Assembly (NCBI GenBank): GCA_032464575.1
Contig: JAWDKM010000005.1
Span: forward strand, 465,698-529,697
Source of the DNA: Pontivivens sp032464575
Lineage (GTDB): Bacteria; Pseudomonadota; Alphaproteobacteria; Rhodobacterales; Rhodobacteraceae
Reading direction: 5' to 3'
DNA length: 64,000 bases
Shown here: piece after piece, positions 43,565 to 53,010 of the stretch
How the letters are laid out: the number at the start of each line of letters is the position of its first letter
Position numbering within the stretch: the first letter of the stretch is position 1
The notes under the pieces: generated by a model
What the model was told of the DNA's origin: nothing
The model's database searches: none
The model's input: only the letters and a program-made list of their open reading frames with translations
Translations under genes and position numbers: made by a program

Positions 43565-45892
43565 TCACTCCGCTGTCAGCAGCGGGGGCCGGTCGTTGGA
43601 GGACAGGCGTTTGCCGTCCTCGTCGATGTCGAGCTGGAGCTTGCCGTCACGGACCGAGACCCGGACGACGCCCCCCTTGGCCAGCTTGCCGAAGAGCAGT
43701 TCCTCGGCCAGCGGCTTCTTGATGTTCTCCTGGATTACGCGAGCCAGCGGCCGCGCGCCCATCTTCTCGTCGTAGCCCTTGTCGGCCAGCCATTCGGCGG
43801 CGGGCTTCGTGAGCTCGATGGTCACGTTGCGGTCCATGAGCTGCGCCTCGAGCTGCAGAACGAACTTCTCGACCACCTGCAGGATCACCTCCTTCGGCAG
43901 CGCGCCGAACGAGATCACCGCGTCGAGGCGGTTCCGGAACTCGGGGCTGAACGTCCGCTCGATCGCGGCCGTATCCTCGCCCTCACGCCGGTCACGGCCG
44001 AAGCCCATGGCGGTCTTCGCCTGCTCCGCGGCCCCCGCGTTCGAGGTCATGATCAGGACCACGTTGCGGAAATCGACGGTCCGGCCGTTATGGTCGGTCA
44101 GTTTCCCGTGATCCATAACCTGCAACAGGATGTTGTAGACGTCCGGATGCGCCTTCTCGATCTCGTCGAGCAGCAGCACGCAGTGCGGGTGCTGGTCCAC
44201 GCCATCGGTCAGAAGGCCGCCCTGGTCGAAGCCAACATAGCCCGGAGGCGCGCCGATCAGGCGGGAGACGGCGTGCTTCTCCATGTACTCGGACATGTCG
44301 AAGCGCAGCAGTTCCACACCAAGGGTGTCTGCGAGCTGCTTGGCCACCTCGGTCTTGCCCACGCCGGTGGGCCCGGCGAACAGGTAGTTGCCGATCGGCT
44401 TTTCCGGCTCGCGCAGACCGGCGCGGGAGAGCTTGATCGCCGCCGACAGCGCCACGATGGCCTCGTCCTGACCGAAGACGACACGCTTCAGCGACGCTTC
44501 CAGATCCTTCAGCACCTCCGCATCATCCTTGGAGACGTTCTTCGGCGGGATGCGGGCGATCTTGGCCACCACGGCCTCGATCTCCTTCGCCGTGATCGTC
44601 TTGCGCCGCTTCGACTCGGGCAGCAGGTGTTGCGCCGCACCCGCCTCGTCGATCACGTCGATCGCCTTGTCGGGCAGCTTGCGGTCGTGGATGTAGCGCG
44701 CGGCGAGGTCCACGGCGGACTTGATCGCCTCCTGCGTGTAGCGGATGTCGTGATGCTCCTCGAAGATCGGCTTCAGGCCGCGCAGGATCTTGATCGCGTC
44801 GTCGACCGTCGGCTCCTTCACGTCGATCTTCTGGAACCGGCGGGAGAGTGCGCGGTCCTTCTCGAAATGTTGGCGGAACTCCTTGTAGGTGGTCGAGCCC
44901 ATGCAGCGCAGCCCGCCGTTCTGCAGCGCGGGCTTCAGCAGGTTGGACGCGTCCATGGCCCCGCCGGATGTCGCACCGGCGCCGATCACCGTATGGATCT
45001 CGTCGATGAAGAGCACGGCGTCGGGGTGATCCTCAAGCTCCTTCATCACGGCCTTGAGCCGCTCCTCGAAATCGCCGCGATACCGGGTACCGGCGAGCAG
45101 CGCGCCCATGTCGAGCGAGTAGATCGTGGTCTCCTCCAGCACCTTGGGCGTCTGGCCGTCCACGATCTTGCGCGCGAGGCCCTCGGCGATGGCCGTCTTG
45201 CCCACGCCTGGGTCACCCACCAGAAGCGGGTTGTTCTTGCGGCGGCGGCACAGGACCTGGATGCAGCGCTCCACCTCGTCGTCGCGCCCGATCAACGGGT
45301 CGACATCACCGATGCGCGCCTTGGCATTGAGATCGACGCAGTACTTCTCCAGCGCCGTCTCCTCCTTGCCGCCCTGCGGCCCGGAATTGGACGCCTGCTC
45401 CTCGTTCACATCCTCGGCGCCCAGCACGGGGCGCGCGTCGGAATGGGCCGGATCCTTGGCCACACCGTGGGAGATGTAGTTGACCGCATCGTAGCGGGTC
45501 ATGTCCTGCTCCTGCAGGAAATATGCAGCGTGGCTCTCGCGCTCGGCGAAGATCGCGACGAGCACGTTTGCCCCCGTCACCTCCGTCCGGCCGGAGCTCT
45601 GCACGTGGATCGCAGCGCGTTGGATCACGCGCTGGAAGCCGGTGGTCGGCGCGGCTTCGGACCCTTCGATGTCACTCACCAGTGCGTCCAGCTCCTCGTC
45701 GAGGAAATCTGTCAGGGTCGTGCGCAGGCGGTCGAGGTTGACGGAACACGCCGTCATCACCCGTGCCGCATCGGGTTCGTCGATGAGCGCGAGCAGCAGG
45801 TGCTCCAGCGTGGCGAGTTCGTGCTTGCGTGCGTTGGCCAGCGCCAGCGCGTTGTGAATTGCGGCTTCAAGAGTGTTCGAGAATGACGGCAT
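43565..45892 (-). CDS. clpA: ATP-dependent Clp protease ATP-binding subunit ClpA
   Basis: A 775-residue AAA+ unfoldase that feeds proteins to ClpP. It has the N-terminal Clp repeat domain (about 1-145), AAA1 with Walker A 'GDPGVGKTA' and 'FIDEIHTVIG', and AAA2 with Walker A 'GPTGVGKTE', 'LLDEIEKAHPDVYNILLQ' and the ClpP-docking loop near 'AMGFGRDRR'. There is no ClpB-type middle coil, which identifies ClpA. ATG at 45892 follows AAAGGACC. The adaptor gene clpS, often just upstream in Alphaproteobacteria, is not here. Confidence 0.96.
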   Translation of the reverse strand: MPSFSNTLEAAIHNALALANARKHELATLEHLLLALIDEPDAARVMTACSVNLDRLRTTLTDFLDEELDALVSDIEGSEAAPTTGFQRVIQRAAIHVQSSGRTEVTGANVLVAIFAERESHAAYFLQEQDMTRYDAVNYISHGVAKDPAHSDARPVLGAEDVNEEQASNSGPQGGKEETALEKYCVDLNAKARIGDVDPLIGRDDEVERCIQVLCRRRKNNPLLVGDPGVGKTAIAEGLARKIVDGQTPKVLEETTIYSLDMGALLAGTRYRGDFEERLKAVMKELEDHPDAVLFIDEIHTVIGAGATSGGAMDASNLLKPALQNGGLRCMGSTTYKEFRQHFEKDRALSRRFQKIDVKEPTVDDAIKILRGLKPIFEEHHDIRYTQEAIKSAVDLAARYIHDRKLPDKAIDVIDEAGAAQHLLPESKRRKTITAKEIEAVVAKIARIPPKNVSKDDAEVLKDLEASLKRVVFGQDEAIVALSAAIKLSRAGLREPEKPIGNYLFAGPTGVGKTEVAKQLADTLGVELLRFDMSEYMEKHAVSRLIGAPPGYVGFDQGGLLTDGVDQHPHCVLLLDEIEKAHPDVYNILLQVMDHGKLTDHNGRTVDFRNVVLIMTSNAGAAEQAKTAMGFGRDRREGEDTAAIERTFSPEFRNRLDAVISFGALPKEVILQVVEKFVLQLEAQLMDRNVTIELTKPAAEWLADKGYDEKMGARPLARVIQENIKKPLAEELLFGKLAKGGVVRVSVRDGKLQLDIDEDGKRLSSNDRPPLLTAE

Positions 45893-45965
45893 ACCGCAGG
45901 TCCTTTCGTCTGCCGCCGCGCGTGATGGCACGGCGGGCGAGCGCGACGGAAGCGCTCCTTTCATC

Positions 45966-45993
45966 ATTTCGGCTTCACCGGGGTCGGATCAAG
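45966..45993 (-). promoter_or_regulatory. Possible heat-shock-type promoter of clpA
   Basis: On the minus strand CTTGAT (45988-45993) and CGAAAT (45966-45971) are 16 bases apart and about 75 bases upstream of the clpA ATG. CTTG boxes are used by RpoH in Alphaproteobacteria, but the -10 element is a poor match. Low confidence. Confidence 0.22.
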
Positions 45994-46181
45994 GGCGAAA
46001 GTCGGGCTTTCCATCAATTCGCGGGGAATTGCCGCAGAGACAGCCCATCAATCACCGGGACTGCCGATATGGTGGGCATCTGATAACGGATCAAGATGTG
46101 GGGGCCACGGGCAGGAAAGACTCGTCGCAGGCCACGAAAGAGCTGTTCGGGAAGGCATGGCCCGCCTAGCGTGGCCCGGCC

Positions 46182-47378
46182 ATGCGACGACCGACCGCCC
46201 TCCGCAATGCAGGACTGCGCCGACTGCTCCTCGCGCAGACGCCCGCGGACTTCGCGGACTGGCTCGATTTCGTAGCGATCGGGGCGCTGCTGGCGTTCAC
46301 ATGGCAGGCCGAGCCTTTCGTCTTCGCCCTACTGGCGGTCAGCATGGGCGCCCCTTACCTGCTGCTCGGGCCACTGGCTGGGGTGTTCGTCGACCGGGTC
46401 GCCCTGCGTCAGGTGCTGGTGTGGAGCAACCTGCTGCGTGGTCTCGCCACGACGCTGATGTTCTTCGCGCCAAGCTGGCCGGTTCTGCTCGCCTTCGTTG
46501 CACTGCGCAGTGGGGTGGACACCTTCTACACGCCCGCCAAGCAGGCGGCGATCCAGGCCCTGACGGGACCGGCGGAGCGGACCTCGGCGAACGGTCTCAG
46601 CCACGCGATCAACCAGGCGTCCAAGATCGTGGCCCCGGCGCTTGGCGGCGCGTTGCTGCTAAGGCTCGATGCGTCGGAGGTGTTCCTCGTGAACGCGGCC
46701 GTATCGATCCTCGCCGCAGCGCTGGCCCTTCGGCTGAACCTGCAGGGCCGCGCCCGCGTGGAGAGCGGGCCCTCGTTCAGGCAGGACCTCCGCGCCGGGC
46801 TGAACGACATCCGGGGCAACGCCATCGTCCGCGCCGCACTCCTGATGATGGCGGCGGGCTACTTCGCAATGTTCTTCTACGACACGCTGATCCCGCCCCT
46901 GATCCGCAGCCTCGGCTTCACCCCGACCGATCTGGGCCTCGCGCTCGCCTCTGTGGGCGCGGGCGGCGTGATCGGGGCGCTCGGGCTGTCGCTGGGGCCG
47001 GAGCCGCGCCGCCCCTTCCTCTGGATCGGCGCCGGTGCGTTCGTCGCGGCTGTGCTCGTCATCTGGATCGGACTGGCGGAGCTCGGCATGGCGGCGATGT
47101 CGCGCCCGCTGTTTCTCGCCGTCTTCGGCGTCGTCGGTTTCGCTACCGCGCTGACTGTGGTGCCGTTCCGCACGATCCTGCAAAACAACGTGGCCGAGGC
47201 GCGGATGGGCCGAGTGACGGCGCTCAGCGAGGCGGCGAACACTATTGCGCTGCTCTCCGCCCCGTTCATCGGCGCGGCCGTCGCGGCGGCCTTCGGGATC
47301 GGCGCCGCCTTCGTTCTGGGCGGCGCCGTGATGCTCTGCGTCGCGGGCGCGGGCGTTGCCCTGCGCAACCGCCGCTAG
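46182..47378 (+). CDS. MFS transporter
   Basis: A 398-residue membrane protein with about 12 helices and the MFS loop 'LAGVFVDRVALRQVLVWSNL' (G-x-x-x-D-R). The N-terminus 'LRRLLLAQTPADFADWLDFV' resembles MFS_3/macrolide-efflux-like exporters. It is similar in type to the transporter at 501-1691 but clearly distinct in sequence. The substrate is unknown. It ends 5 bases before the convergent pyc gene. Confidence 0.88.
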   Translation: MRRPTALRNAGLRRLLLAQTPADFADWLDFVAIGALLAFTWQAEPFVFALLAVSMGAPYLLLGPLAGVFVDRVALRQVLVWSNLLRGLATTLMFFAPSWPVLLAFVALRSGVDTFYTPAKQAAIQALTGPAERTSANGLSHAINQASKIVAPALGGALLLRLDASEVFLVNAAVSILAAALALRLNLQGRARVESGPSFRQDLRAGLNDIRGNAIVRAALLMMAAGYFAMFFYDTLIPPLIRSLGFTPTDLGLALASVGAGGVIGALGLSLGPEPRRPFLWIGAGAFVAAVLVIWIGLAELGMAAMSRPLFLAVFGVVGFATALTVVPFRTILQNNVAEARMGRVTALSEAANTIALLSAPFIGAAVAAAFGIGAAFVLGGAVMLCVAGAGVALRNRR

Positions 47379-47383
47379 AGGGT

Positions 47384-50300
47384 TCAGCCGAACTCGACCA
47401 GCAGGTCCTTCGCGTCGACCTGGCTGCCCGCCGGGGCGTGAACGGCCTTCACCGTGCCCTTTCGGTCGGCATGGATCGCCGTCTCCATCTTCATCGCCTC
47501 GATGGTGAGCAACAGGTCGCCCTCCGCCACCTCCTGCCCCGCCGCGACCGCCACCGAAGCGATCACGCCGGGCATGGGAGCGGCCACGTGGTCGGCATTG
47601 CCGAGTTCCGCCTTCGGTCGCTTCGCAACGCCGGCTGCCGCCTTGCGGTCGGGCACCCGGATCACCCGCGGCTGGCCGTTGAGCTCGAAGAAGACGCGGA
47701 CCTCGCCCTCCTCCGTCGTGTCGCCGATCGCCTGCAGGCGGATCACGAGGGTCTTGCCCCGAGCCAGCTCCGGCTGGATCTCCTCCCCCGGCTCCATGCC
47801 GTAGAAGTAGACATGGGTCGGCAGAATCCGCACCGGGCCGTAGTCGCGGTGGCGGCCCATGTAGTCGAGGAAGACCTTCGGATACATCAGGTACCCGTTC
47901 AGATCCTCGTCATCGACGTTCCAGCCGTTGAGTTGTTCGGAGAGGTCCTTGCGCGTCGCCTCCAGATCGACGGGCGGCAGATGCGCGCCGGGCCGGTCGG
48001 TCGAGGGTTTCTCGCCCTTCAGCACCTTCCTGACCAGCGGCTTGGGCCACCCGCCCGGCGGCTGGCCGAGATTGCCGCGCAGCATATCGATCACGGAATC
48101 CGGGAAGGCGACGTCCTTCTTCGGATCCTCCACATCGGCGCGGGTGAGGTTCTGGCTCACCATCATCAGGGCCATGTCGCCCACGACCTTGGAGGACGGC
48201 GTCACCTTCACGATGTCGCCGAACATCTGGTTGGCATCGGCATAGGCCTGCGCGACCTCGTGCCAGCGTTCCTCCAGCCCCAGCGAGCGCGCCTGCGCCT
48301 TGAGGTTGGTGAACTGACCGCCCGGCATCTCGTGCAGCCAGACCTCGGAGGAACCCGACTTCATGGTGGTCTCGAAGGCGGCGTACTGCTCGCGCACGTC
48401 CTCCCAGTACTCGCTGACCCGCCGCAGAGCCGCGCGGTCGAGGCCGGTGGCCCGTTCCGTATTCTCCAGCGCCTCGACGATGGAGCCGAGCGGCGGCTGT
48501 GCGGTCAGGCCCGAGAACGCGTCCATCGCCGCGTCCGCCGCATCCACCCCGGCCTCGGCCGCGGCCAGCACCGTGGCGCCGGAAATCCCGGAGGTGTCGT
48601 GCGTGTGGAAGTGGATCGGCAGGCCCACCTCCTCCTTCAGCGCCTTGATAAGCACGCGGGCACCGGCGGGCTTCAACAGCCCCGCCATGTCCTTCACGCC
48701 GAGCACGTGCGCGCCGCCATCGCGGAGCTGCTTTCCCATCTCGACATAGTATTTCAGGTCGTACTTCGCCCGGGCGGGGTCGAGGATGTCGCCCGTGTAG
48801 CAGATCGTCCCCTCGCAGACCTTCCCGTTCTCGATCACCGCATCCATGGCGACGCGCATGTTCTCGACCCAGTTGAGGCTGTCGAAGACGCGGAAGACGT
48901 CCACGCCGGACTCCGCGGCCTGCTTGACGAAGAACTGCACCACGTTGTCGGGGTAGTTGGTGTAGCCCACCCCGTTCGAGGCGCGCAGCAGCATCTGCGT
49001 CATGATGTTGGGCATCCGCTCGCGGATGTCGCGCAGGCGCTGCCAGGGGCACTCCTGCAAGAAGCGGTAGGCGACGTCGAAGGTCGCCCCACCCCAGCAC
49101 TCGACCGAGAACAGGCCCGAGAGCTCATGCGCATAGGTCGGTGCGATCGCGATCATGTCGGCCGAGCGCATCCGGGTGGCGAGCAGCGACTGGTGCCCGT
49201 CGCGCATCGTGGTGTCGGTGAGCAGAAGCCGCTTCTGGTCGAGCATCCAGTCCGCGACCGCCTTCGGCCCGTGCTCGTCGAGGATCTGGCGCGTGCCCTT
49301 GGGCGGCGCATCGGCGGGCTGGCGCGGCGCCTTGGGCAGCTTCGCATGGGCCGATGGCTTCGGCCGCCCCTCCACGTCGGGATGGCCGTTCACCGTGATG
49401 TCGGCGATGTAGTTCAGCAGCTTCGTCGCCCGGTCCCGCCGCTTGCGGAAGTCGAAGAGCTCGGGCGTCGTGTCGATGAACTTCGTCGTGTAGGTGTTGT
49501 TGAGGAAGGTCGGGTGCTTCAACAGGTTCTCGACGAAGGCAATGTTGGTCGCCACGCCGCGGATCCGGAACTCCCGCAGCGCCCGGTCCATCCGGCTGAT
49601 CGCGGCATCCGGCGTCGGCGCCCAGGCCGTGACCTTGGTCAGCAGCGAGTCGTAGAAGCGGGTGATGACGGCACCCGAATAGGCCGTGCCCCCGTCCAGA
49701 CGAATGCCCATGCCCGTGGCCGAGCGATAGGTGGTGATACGCCCGTAATCGGGGATGAAGTTGTTCTGCGGATCCTCGGTCGTCACCCGGCATTGCAGGG
49801 CATGCCCGTCGAGCTTCACGTCGTACTGGCTCGCGACACCCGTCGCCTCGGTCAGGCTCTTTCCTTCCGCGATCAGGATCTGGGCGCGCACGATGTCGAT
49901 GCCGGTGACTTCTTCGGTCACCGTGTGCTCGACCTGCACCCGCGGGTTCACCTCGATGAAGTAGAAATCGCCCGAATCCATGTCCATCAGGAACTCGACC
50001 GTGCCCGCGCACTCGTAGTTCACATGGGCGCAGATCTTCCGGCCGAGCTCGCAAAGCTGCTCGCGCTGCGTCGGCGACAGGTACGGCGCGGGGGCACGCT
50101 CCACGACCTTCTGGTTGCGGCGCTGAACCGAGCAGTCCCGCTCGTAGAGGTGATAGATGTTGCCGTGCTTGTCGCCGAGGATCTGCACCTCGACGTGGCG
50201 CGCGTTCTGCACGAGCTTTTCGAGGTAGCCCTCCCCGTTGCCGAAGGCCGCCTCCGCCTCGCGCCGCCCGGCGAGCACCATGTCCTCCAGTTCCTCGGGC

Positions 50301-50827
50301 TTCATGATCGGGCGCATGCCCCGGCCGCCGCCGCCCCAGCTCGCCTTGAGCATGAAGGGATAGCCGACCGCGTCGGCCATCCTGCGCACCTCGTCCATGT
50401 CGTCGGGCAGCACCTCGGTCGCGGGCACCACCGGCACGCCCGCCTCGACCGCCACACGGCGGGCGGAGGCCTTGTCGCCCAGCGCCCGCATCGTCTCCGC
50501 CTTCGGACCGATGAAGGTGATCCCGGCCGCGACGCAGGCATCGACGAAATCGGGGTTCTCGCTGAGCAGGCCGTAACCCGGATGGATCGCGTCCGCGCCC
50601 GAGAGCTTGGCGACCCGGATGATCTCCTCGATCGAGAGGTACGCCGCCACCGGCCCCAGCCCCTCGCCGATCTGGTAGGCCTCGTCCGCCTTGAAGCGGT
50701 GCAGGCCCAGCTTGTCCTCCTCGGCGAAGACGGCGACGGTCCTCTTTCCCAGCTCGTTGGCCGCGCGCATGATGCGGATGGCAATCTCGCCACGGTTGGC
50801 GATCAGGATCTTCTGGAATTCGGGCAT
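47384..50827 (-). CDS. pyc: Pyruvate carboxylase
   Basis: A 1147-residue biotin enzyme that carboxylates pyruvate to oxaloacetate. Domains in order: biotin carboxylase with ATP-grasp (about 1-460; 'ILIANRGEIAIRIMRAANEL', 'MLKASWGGGGRGMR', 'FIEVNPRVQVEHTVTEEVTG'), carboxyltransferase (about 540-810; 'LLTDTTMRDGHQSLLATRMR'), the allosteric/PYC_OADA region, and the biotin carrier domain with Lys1113 in 'IEAMKMETA'. All parts are intact in one chain, as usual in Rhodobacteraceae. An inverted repeat lies in its promoter region. Confidence 0.98.
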   Translation of the reverse strand: MPEFQKILIANRGEIAIRIMRAANELGKRTVAVFAEEDKLGLHRFKADEAYQIGEGLGPVAAYLSIEEIIRVAKLSGADAIHPGYGLLSENPDFVDACVAAGITFIGPKAETMRALGDKASARRVAVEAGVPVVPATEVLPDDMDEVRRMADAVGYPFMLKASWGGGGRGMRPIMKPEELEDMVLAGRREAEAAFGNGEGYLEKLVQNARHVEVQILGDKHGNIYHLYERDCSVQRRNQKVVERAPAPYLSPTQREQLCELGRKICAHVNYECAGTVEFLMDMDSGDFYFIEVNPRVQVEHTVTEEVTGIDIVRAQILIAEGKSLTEATGVASQYDVKLDGHALQCRVTTEDPQNNFIPDYGRITTYRSATGMGIRLDGGTAYSGAVITRFYDSLLTKVTAWAPTPDAAISRMDRALREFRIRGVATNIAFVENLLKHPTFLNNTYTTKFIDTTPELFDFRKRRDRATKLLNYIADITVNGHPDVEGRPKPSAHAKLPKAPRQPADAPPKGTRQILDEHGPKAVADWMLDQKRLLLTDTTMRDGHQSLLATRMRSADMIAIAPTYAHELSGLFSVECWGGATFDVAYRFLQECPWQRLRDIRERMPNIMTQMLLRASNGVGYTNYPDNVVQFFVKQAAESGVDVFRVFDSLNWVENMRVAMDAVIENGKVCEGTICYTGDILDPARAKYDLKYYVEMGKQLRDGGAHVLGVKDMAGLLKPAGARVLIKALKEEVGLPIHFHTHDTSGISGATVLAAAEAGVDAADAAMDAFSGLTAQPPLGSIVEALENTERATGLDRAALRRVSEYWEDVREQYAAFETTMKSGSSEVWLHEMPGGQFTNLKAQARSLGLEERWHEVAQAYADANQMFGDIVKVTPSSKVVGDMALMMVSQNLTRADVEDPKKDVAFPDSVIDMLRGNLGQPPGGWPKPLVRKVLKGEKPSTDRPGAHLPPVDLEATRKDLSEQLNGWNVDDEDLNGYLMYPKVFLDYMGRHRDYGPVRILPTHVYFYGMEPGEEIQPELARGKTLVIRLQAIGDTTEEGEVRVFFELNGQPRVIRVPDRKAAAGVAKRPKAELGNADHVAAPMPGVIASVAVAAGQEVAEGDLLLTIEAMKMETAIHADRKGTVKAVHAPAGSQVDAKDLLVEFG

Positions 50828-50882
50828 GGAAAGTCCCTCCGGGCCGGGGGTCGCGTCGCCGTGAGTGTTAGCAACCGCACAA

Positions 50883-50900
50883 TTGCGTCACAATACGCAA
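50883..50900. promoter_or_regulatory. Inverted repeat TTGCGT-N6-ACGCAA upstream of pyc
   Basis: TTGCGT (50883-50888) and ACGCAA (50895-50900) are exact inverse copies separated by 6 bases, 56 bases upstream of the pyc start and 40 bases before the divergent GFA gene. TTGC-centred dyads are used by short-chain fatty-acyl/XRE-type regulators of carboxylase and acetate genes in Actinobacteria and Rhodobacteraceae. That assignment is an inference. Confidence 0.5.
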
Positions 50901-50940
50901 TAGCGGGTACCCGAGCGGAAGCAGGAGGATAAGGGCGCTG

Positions 50941-51345
50941 ATGACAGGCGGATGCTACTGCGGCGCACTGCGCTACGAGGTGACGGGCCGACCGGTCTTC
51001 AAGGCACAATGCCACTGCCGCGCCTGCCAGCACGTCTCGGGCGGCGGGCCGAACTACTTCATGGTGCTGCCCCCGGACGGGTTCGCTTACGTAGCCGGCG
51101 TTCCGAGGCGCTTCGCCCGCCCGGATCTGGAGCAGCCGGTGACACGCGAGTTCTGCGAGACCTGCGGAACCCATATCGCGACCCGGCGCCCCGATCTCGA
51201 CGGCGTGGTGCTGAAGGTCGGAACGCTGGACGATCCGACGGCCTTCGGCGGACCGAAGGCGGCGATCTTCATGGAGGACCGGCAACCCTTCCACGTCGTC
51301 GCCGACGATATTCCCCGCTTCGAGACGCTACCGCCGCAGGGATGA
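50941..51345 (+). CDS. GFA family protein (CENP-V/glutathione-dependent formaldehyde-activating fold)
   Basis: A 134-residue zinc protein. It has the conserved Cys set 'GGCYCGALRYEV' (Cys5, Cys7), 'QCHCRACQ' (Cys24, Cys26, Cys29) and 'EFCETCGTHI', the metal ligands of the Mss4-like GFA fold. Family members are widespread; only a few are tied to glutathione-formaldehyde chemistry, so the reaction is not assigned. It is divergent from pyc. Confidence 0.9.
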   Translation: MTGGCYCGALRYEVTGRPVFKAQCHCRACQHVSGGGPNYFMVLPPDGFAYVAGVPRRFARPDLEQPVTREFCETCGTHIATRRPDLDGVVLKVGTLDDPTAFGGPKAAIFMEDRQPFHVVADDIPRFETLPPQG

Positions 51346-51454
51346 GGCATTGCAATGCTCGGCCTGGCCACTGAACGGGCATATGTCGGCCGAATTGGGG
51401 GAGCACGGACGTGCCGGCGGCCGCGGCGCGGCGGCCGACACGGTGGTTACCAGA

Positions 51455-52315
51455 TCAGAACCATTGCCCCGGCTCCATGAAGCCGAGCTCCATGAGCTGT
51501 GTGTCGGTCCAGTCGAAGGGCACCGAGCGTCGCCACATGAAGGTGGGGATCTCGAAGGTGGAGCCGGGATTGCGCTTCAGGCTCTTCGCCACGCGGAAGG
51601 AGGCGATCGCAACCGTCACGTTGTGGTGCCACGGGCAGGAGATCGTGTTCATCTCCGGTTCGTTGAGCCGCAGGTCCTCGCCGATCCGCAGGCCTTCGGC
51701 GGCCTTGAAGAGGGCGACGCGGTCGATGCGCCGCCGCTCCCACGGGACGAACTCCTCGTAGCGCCAAGCGAGGCCGCCGAAGATGTCGTATTGCCGGTCG
51801 AGCGGCTCGCCATCCTCCCAGCGCTGAAAGCCGTAATAGCCCGAACCGTCGAGATGCGCCGTCTCGCGCGAGACGCCGTTGGGGGCCTTGTCGAGATCGG
51901 CGGCGTAGAGATCGACGACGTAGGTAAAGACGTGGTCGCGCCGCTCCTCCTCCATGAAGCCGGTCAGATCGGCGATGCCGCGGCTCGTCATGTAGGGATA
52001 GAACAGGTACTCGCCGTTGAAGCCCCAGTAGATCCAGCGCCCCGCGAACCGTTCGATGAGCCGGTTCAGCACCTCCACCGCCTCGGCCCGGTTCGCCACG
52101 GACATCTCGATGCGGCTGAGCGCCTGGCCGTCGATCTCCGCCCCGCCGTCATGGGCGTGGCCCACGGTCACGATCTCCTCGAAGCCCAGAGCGGCGTGGT
52201 GGGAGAGGGTCGAGGGCACCTCGACAGCATCTTCGCAGAACAGAATGGCGACGGGACCGGCGCTGCGCGGCCGCAGGTCAGTATCGAGGTATTCGTCGAG
52301 GCCGGCGTAGATCAT
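51455..52315 (-). CDS. Hypothetical protein, possibly glycosyltransferase-like
   Basis: A 286-residue protein with no signal peptide. The first half ('PVAILFCEDAVEVPSTLSHH', 'ALGFEEIVTVGHAH', 'RWIYWGFNGEYLFYP') resembles the Rossmann-like front of GT-A enzymes, but no clear D-x-D motif is identified. The second half is aromatic and charged ('PEMNTISCPWHHNVTVAIAS', 'NPGSTFEIPTFMWRR'). I recall similar proteins in Rhodobacterales annotated as glycosyltransferase-like; that is weak support. It is divergent from mucR across 244 bp of relatively AT-rich DNA. Confidence 0.55.
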   Translation of the reverse strand: MIYAGLDEYLDTDLRPRSAGPVAILFCEDAVEVPSTLSHHAALGFEEIVTVGHAHDGGAEIDGQALSRIEMSVANRAEAVEVLNRLIERFAGRWIYWGFNGEYLFYPYMTSRGIADLTGFMEEERRDHVFTYVVDLYAADLDKAPNGVSRETAHLDGSGYYGFQRWEDGEPLDRQYDIFGGLAWRYEEFVPWERRRIDRVALFKAAEGLRIGEDLRLNEPEMNTISCPWHHNVTVAIASFRVAKSLKRNPGSTFEIPTFMWRRSVPFDWTDTQLMELGFMEPGQWF

Positions 52316-52559
52316 GAGCGATGCTTAGCCGATCGGGCCGGCGCGCAAAATCCCCGATCGGGGCACCCGCGATGGGCGATCTTTAGCCGGGAATACTTCA
52401 CGTTAACAAAATTGCGTAGACGCGCCTTTAATAATAGCTTGCTTTTCCATTGCACATCATATTCGCGCCGCTATATCAGTATGTACCGCGCCTGCCACAA
52501 ACTAAAAATCACGCTTGGCAGGCCGGGGGGCCAAACATAACAACGAAAGCGAGACACTG

Positions 52560-52973
52560 ATGAGTGAAATGCAGGAGATCGACAAGGGCGAGCTGCTGGC
52601 GCTGACATCGGAGATCGTGTCGTCTCACGTGGCGAACAATCCGGTGGCCATGGGCGACCTTCCCAACCTGATCGAAAGCGTCTACGGCAAGCTCAACGAC
52701 TTGTCCGCAGGGGCGGACGAGCAGGTCGAGGAACTGGTTCCGGCGGTTCCGATCAAGAAGTCCGTGACGAATGAATACATCGTTTGTCTGGAGGACGGCC
52801 GCAAGCTGAAGATGCTCAAGCGGCATCTGAAGACGGCCTACGACATGACGCCCGAAGAGTATCGCGCGAAGTGGGGCCTGCCCTCGGACTATCCGATGGT
52901 CGCACCGGCCTACGCGCAGAAGCGTCAGGAACTGGCCAAGAAGATCGGCCTCGGGCGCAAGCCCCGCAAGTAA
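52560..52973 (+). CDS. mucR: MucR/Ros family transcriptional regulator
   Basis: A 137-residue Ros/MucR protein, a family of global regulators that bind AT-rich DNA and control exopolysaccharide, motility and cell-cycle genes. The DNA-binding core 'YIVCLEDGRKLKMLKRHLKT' then 'AYDMTPEEYRAKWGLPSDYP' is highly conserved. Ligand positions read Cys, Asp (+3), His (+13) and Tyr (+18) in place of the Cys-Cys-His-His set of Ros, so this member probably does not hold zinc in the classical way. The AT-rich upstream region (52380-52500) would suit autoregulation. A strong terminator follows. Confidence 0.95.
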   Translation: MSEMQEIDKGELLALTSEIVSSHVANNPVAMGDLPNLIESVYGKLNDLSAGADEQVEELVPAVPIKKSVTNEYIVCLEDGRKLKMLKRHLKTAYDMTPEEYRAKWGLPSDYPMVAPAYAQKRQELAKKIGLGRKPRK

Positions 52974-53010
52974 AGCCCGGTTGCGGGGACGCCCGCGGCC
53001 CGGTAGATCA

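Noticed and set aside
46182..47378. MFS genes at 0.5 and 46 kb as a duplicated pair
   Set aside because: They share only family features; the sequences differ throughout and their neighbours are unrelated.
46157..50932. A 1591-codon open frame on the plus strand opposite pyc
   Set aside because: It is a product of GC3 bias on the antisense of a clearly intact pyc gene; the translation is Arg/His/Gly-rich with no domain.
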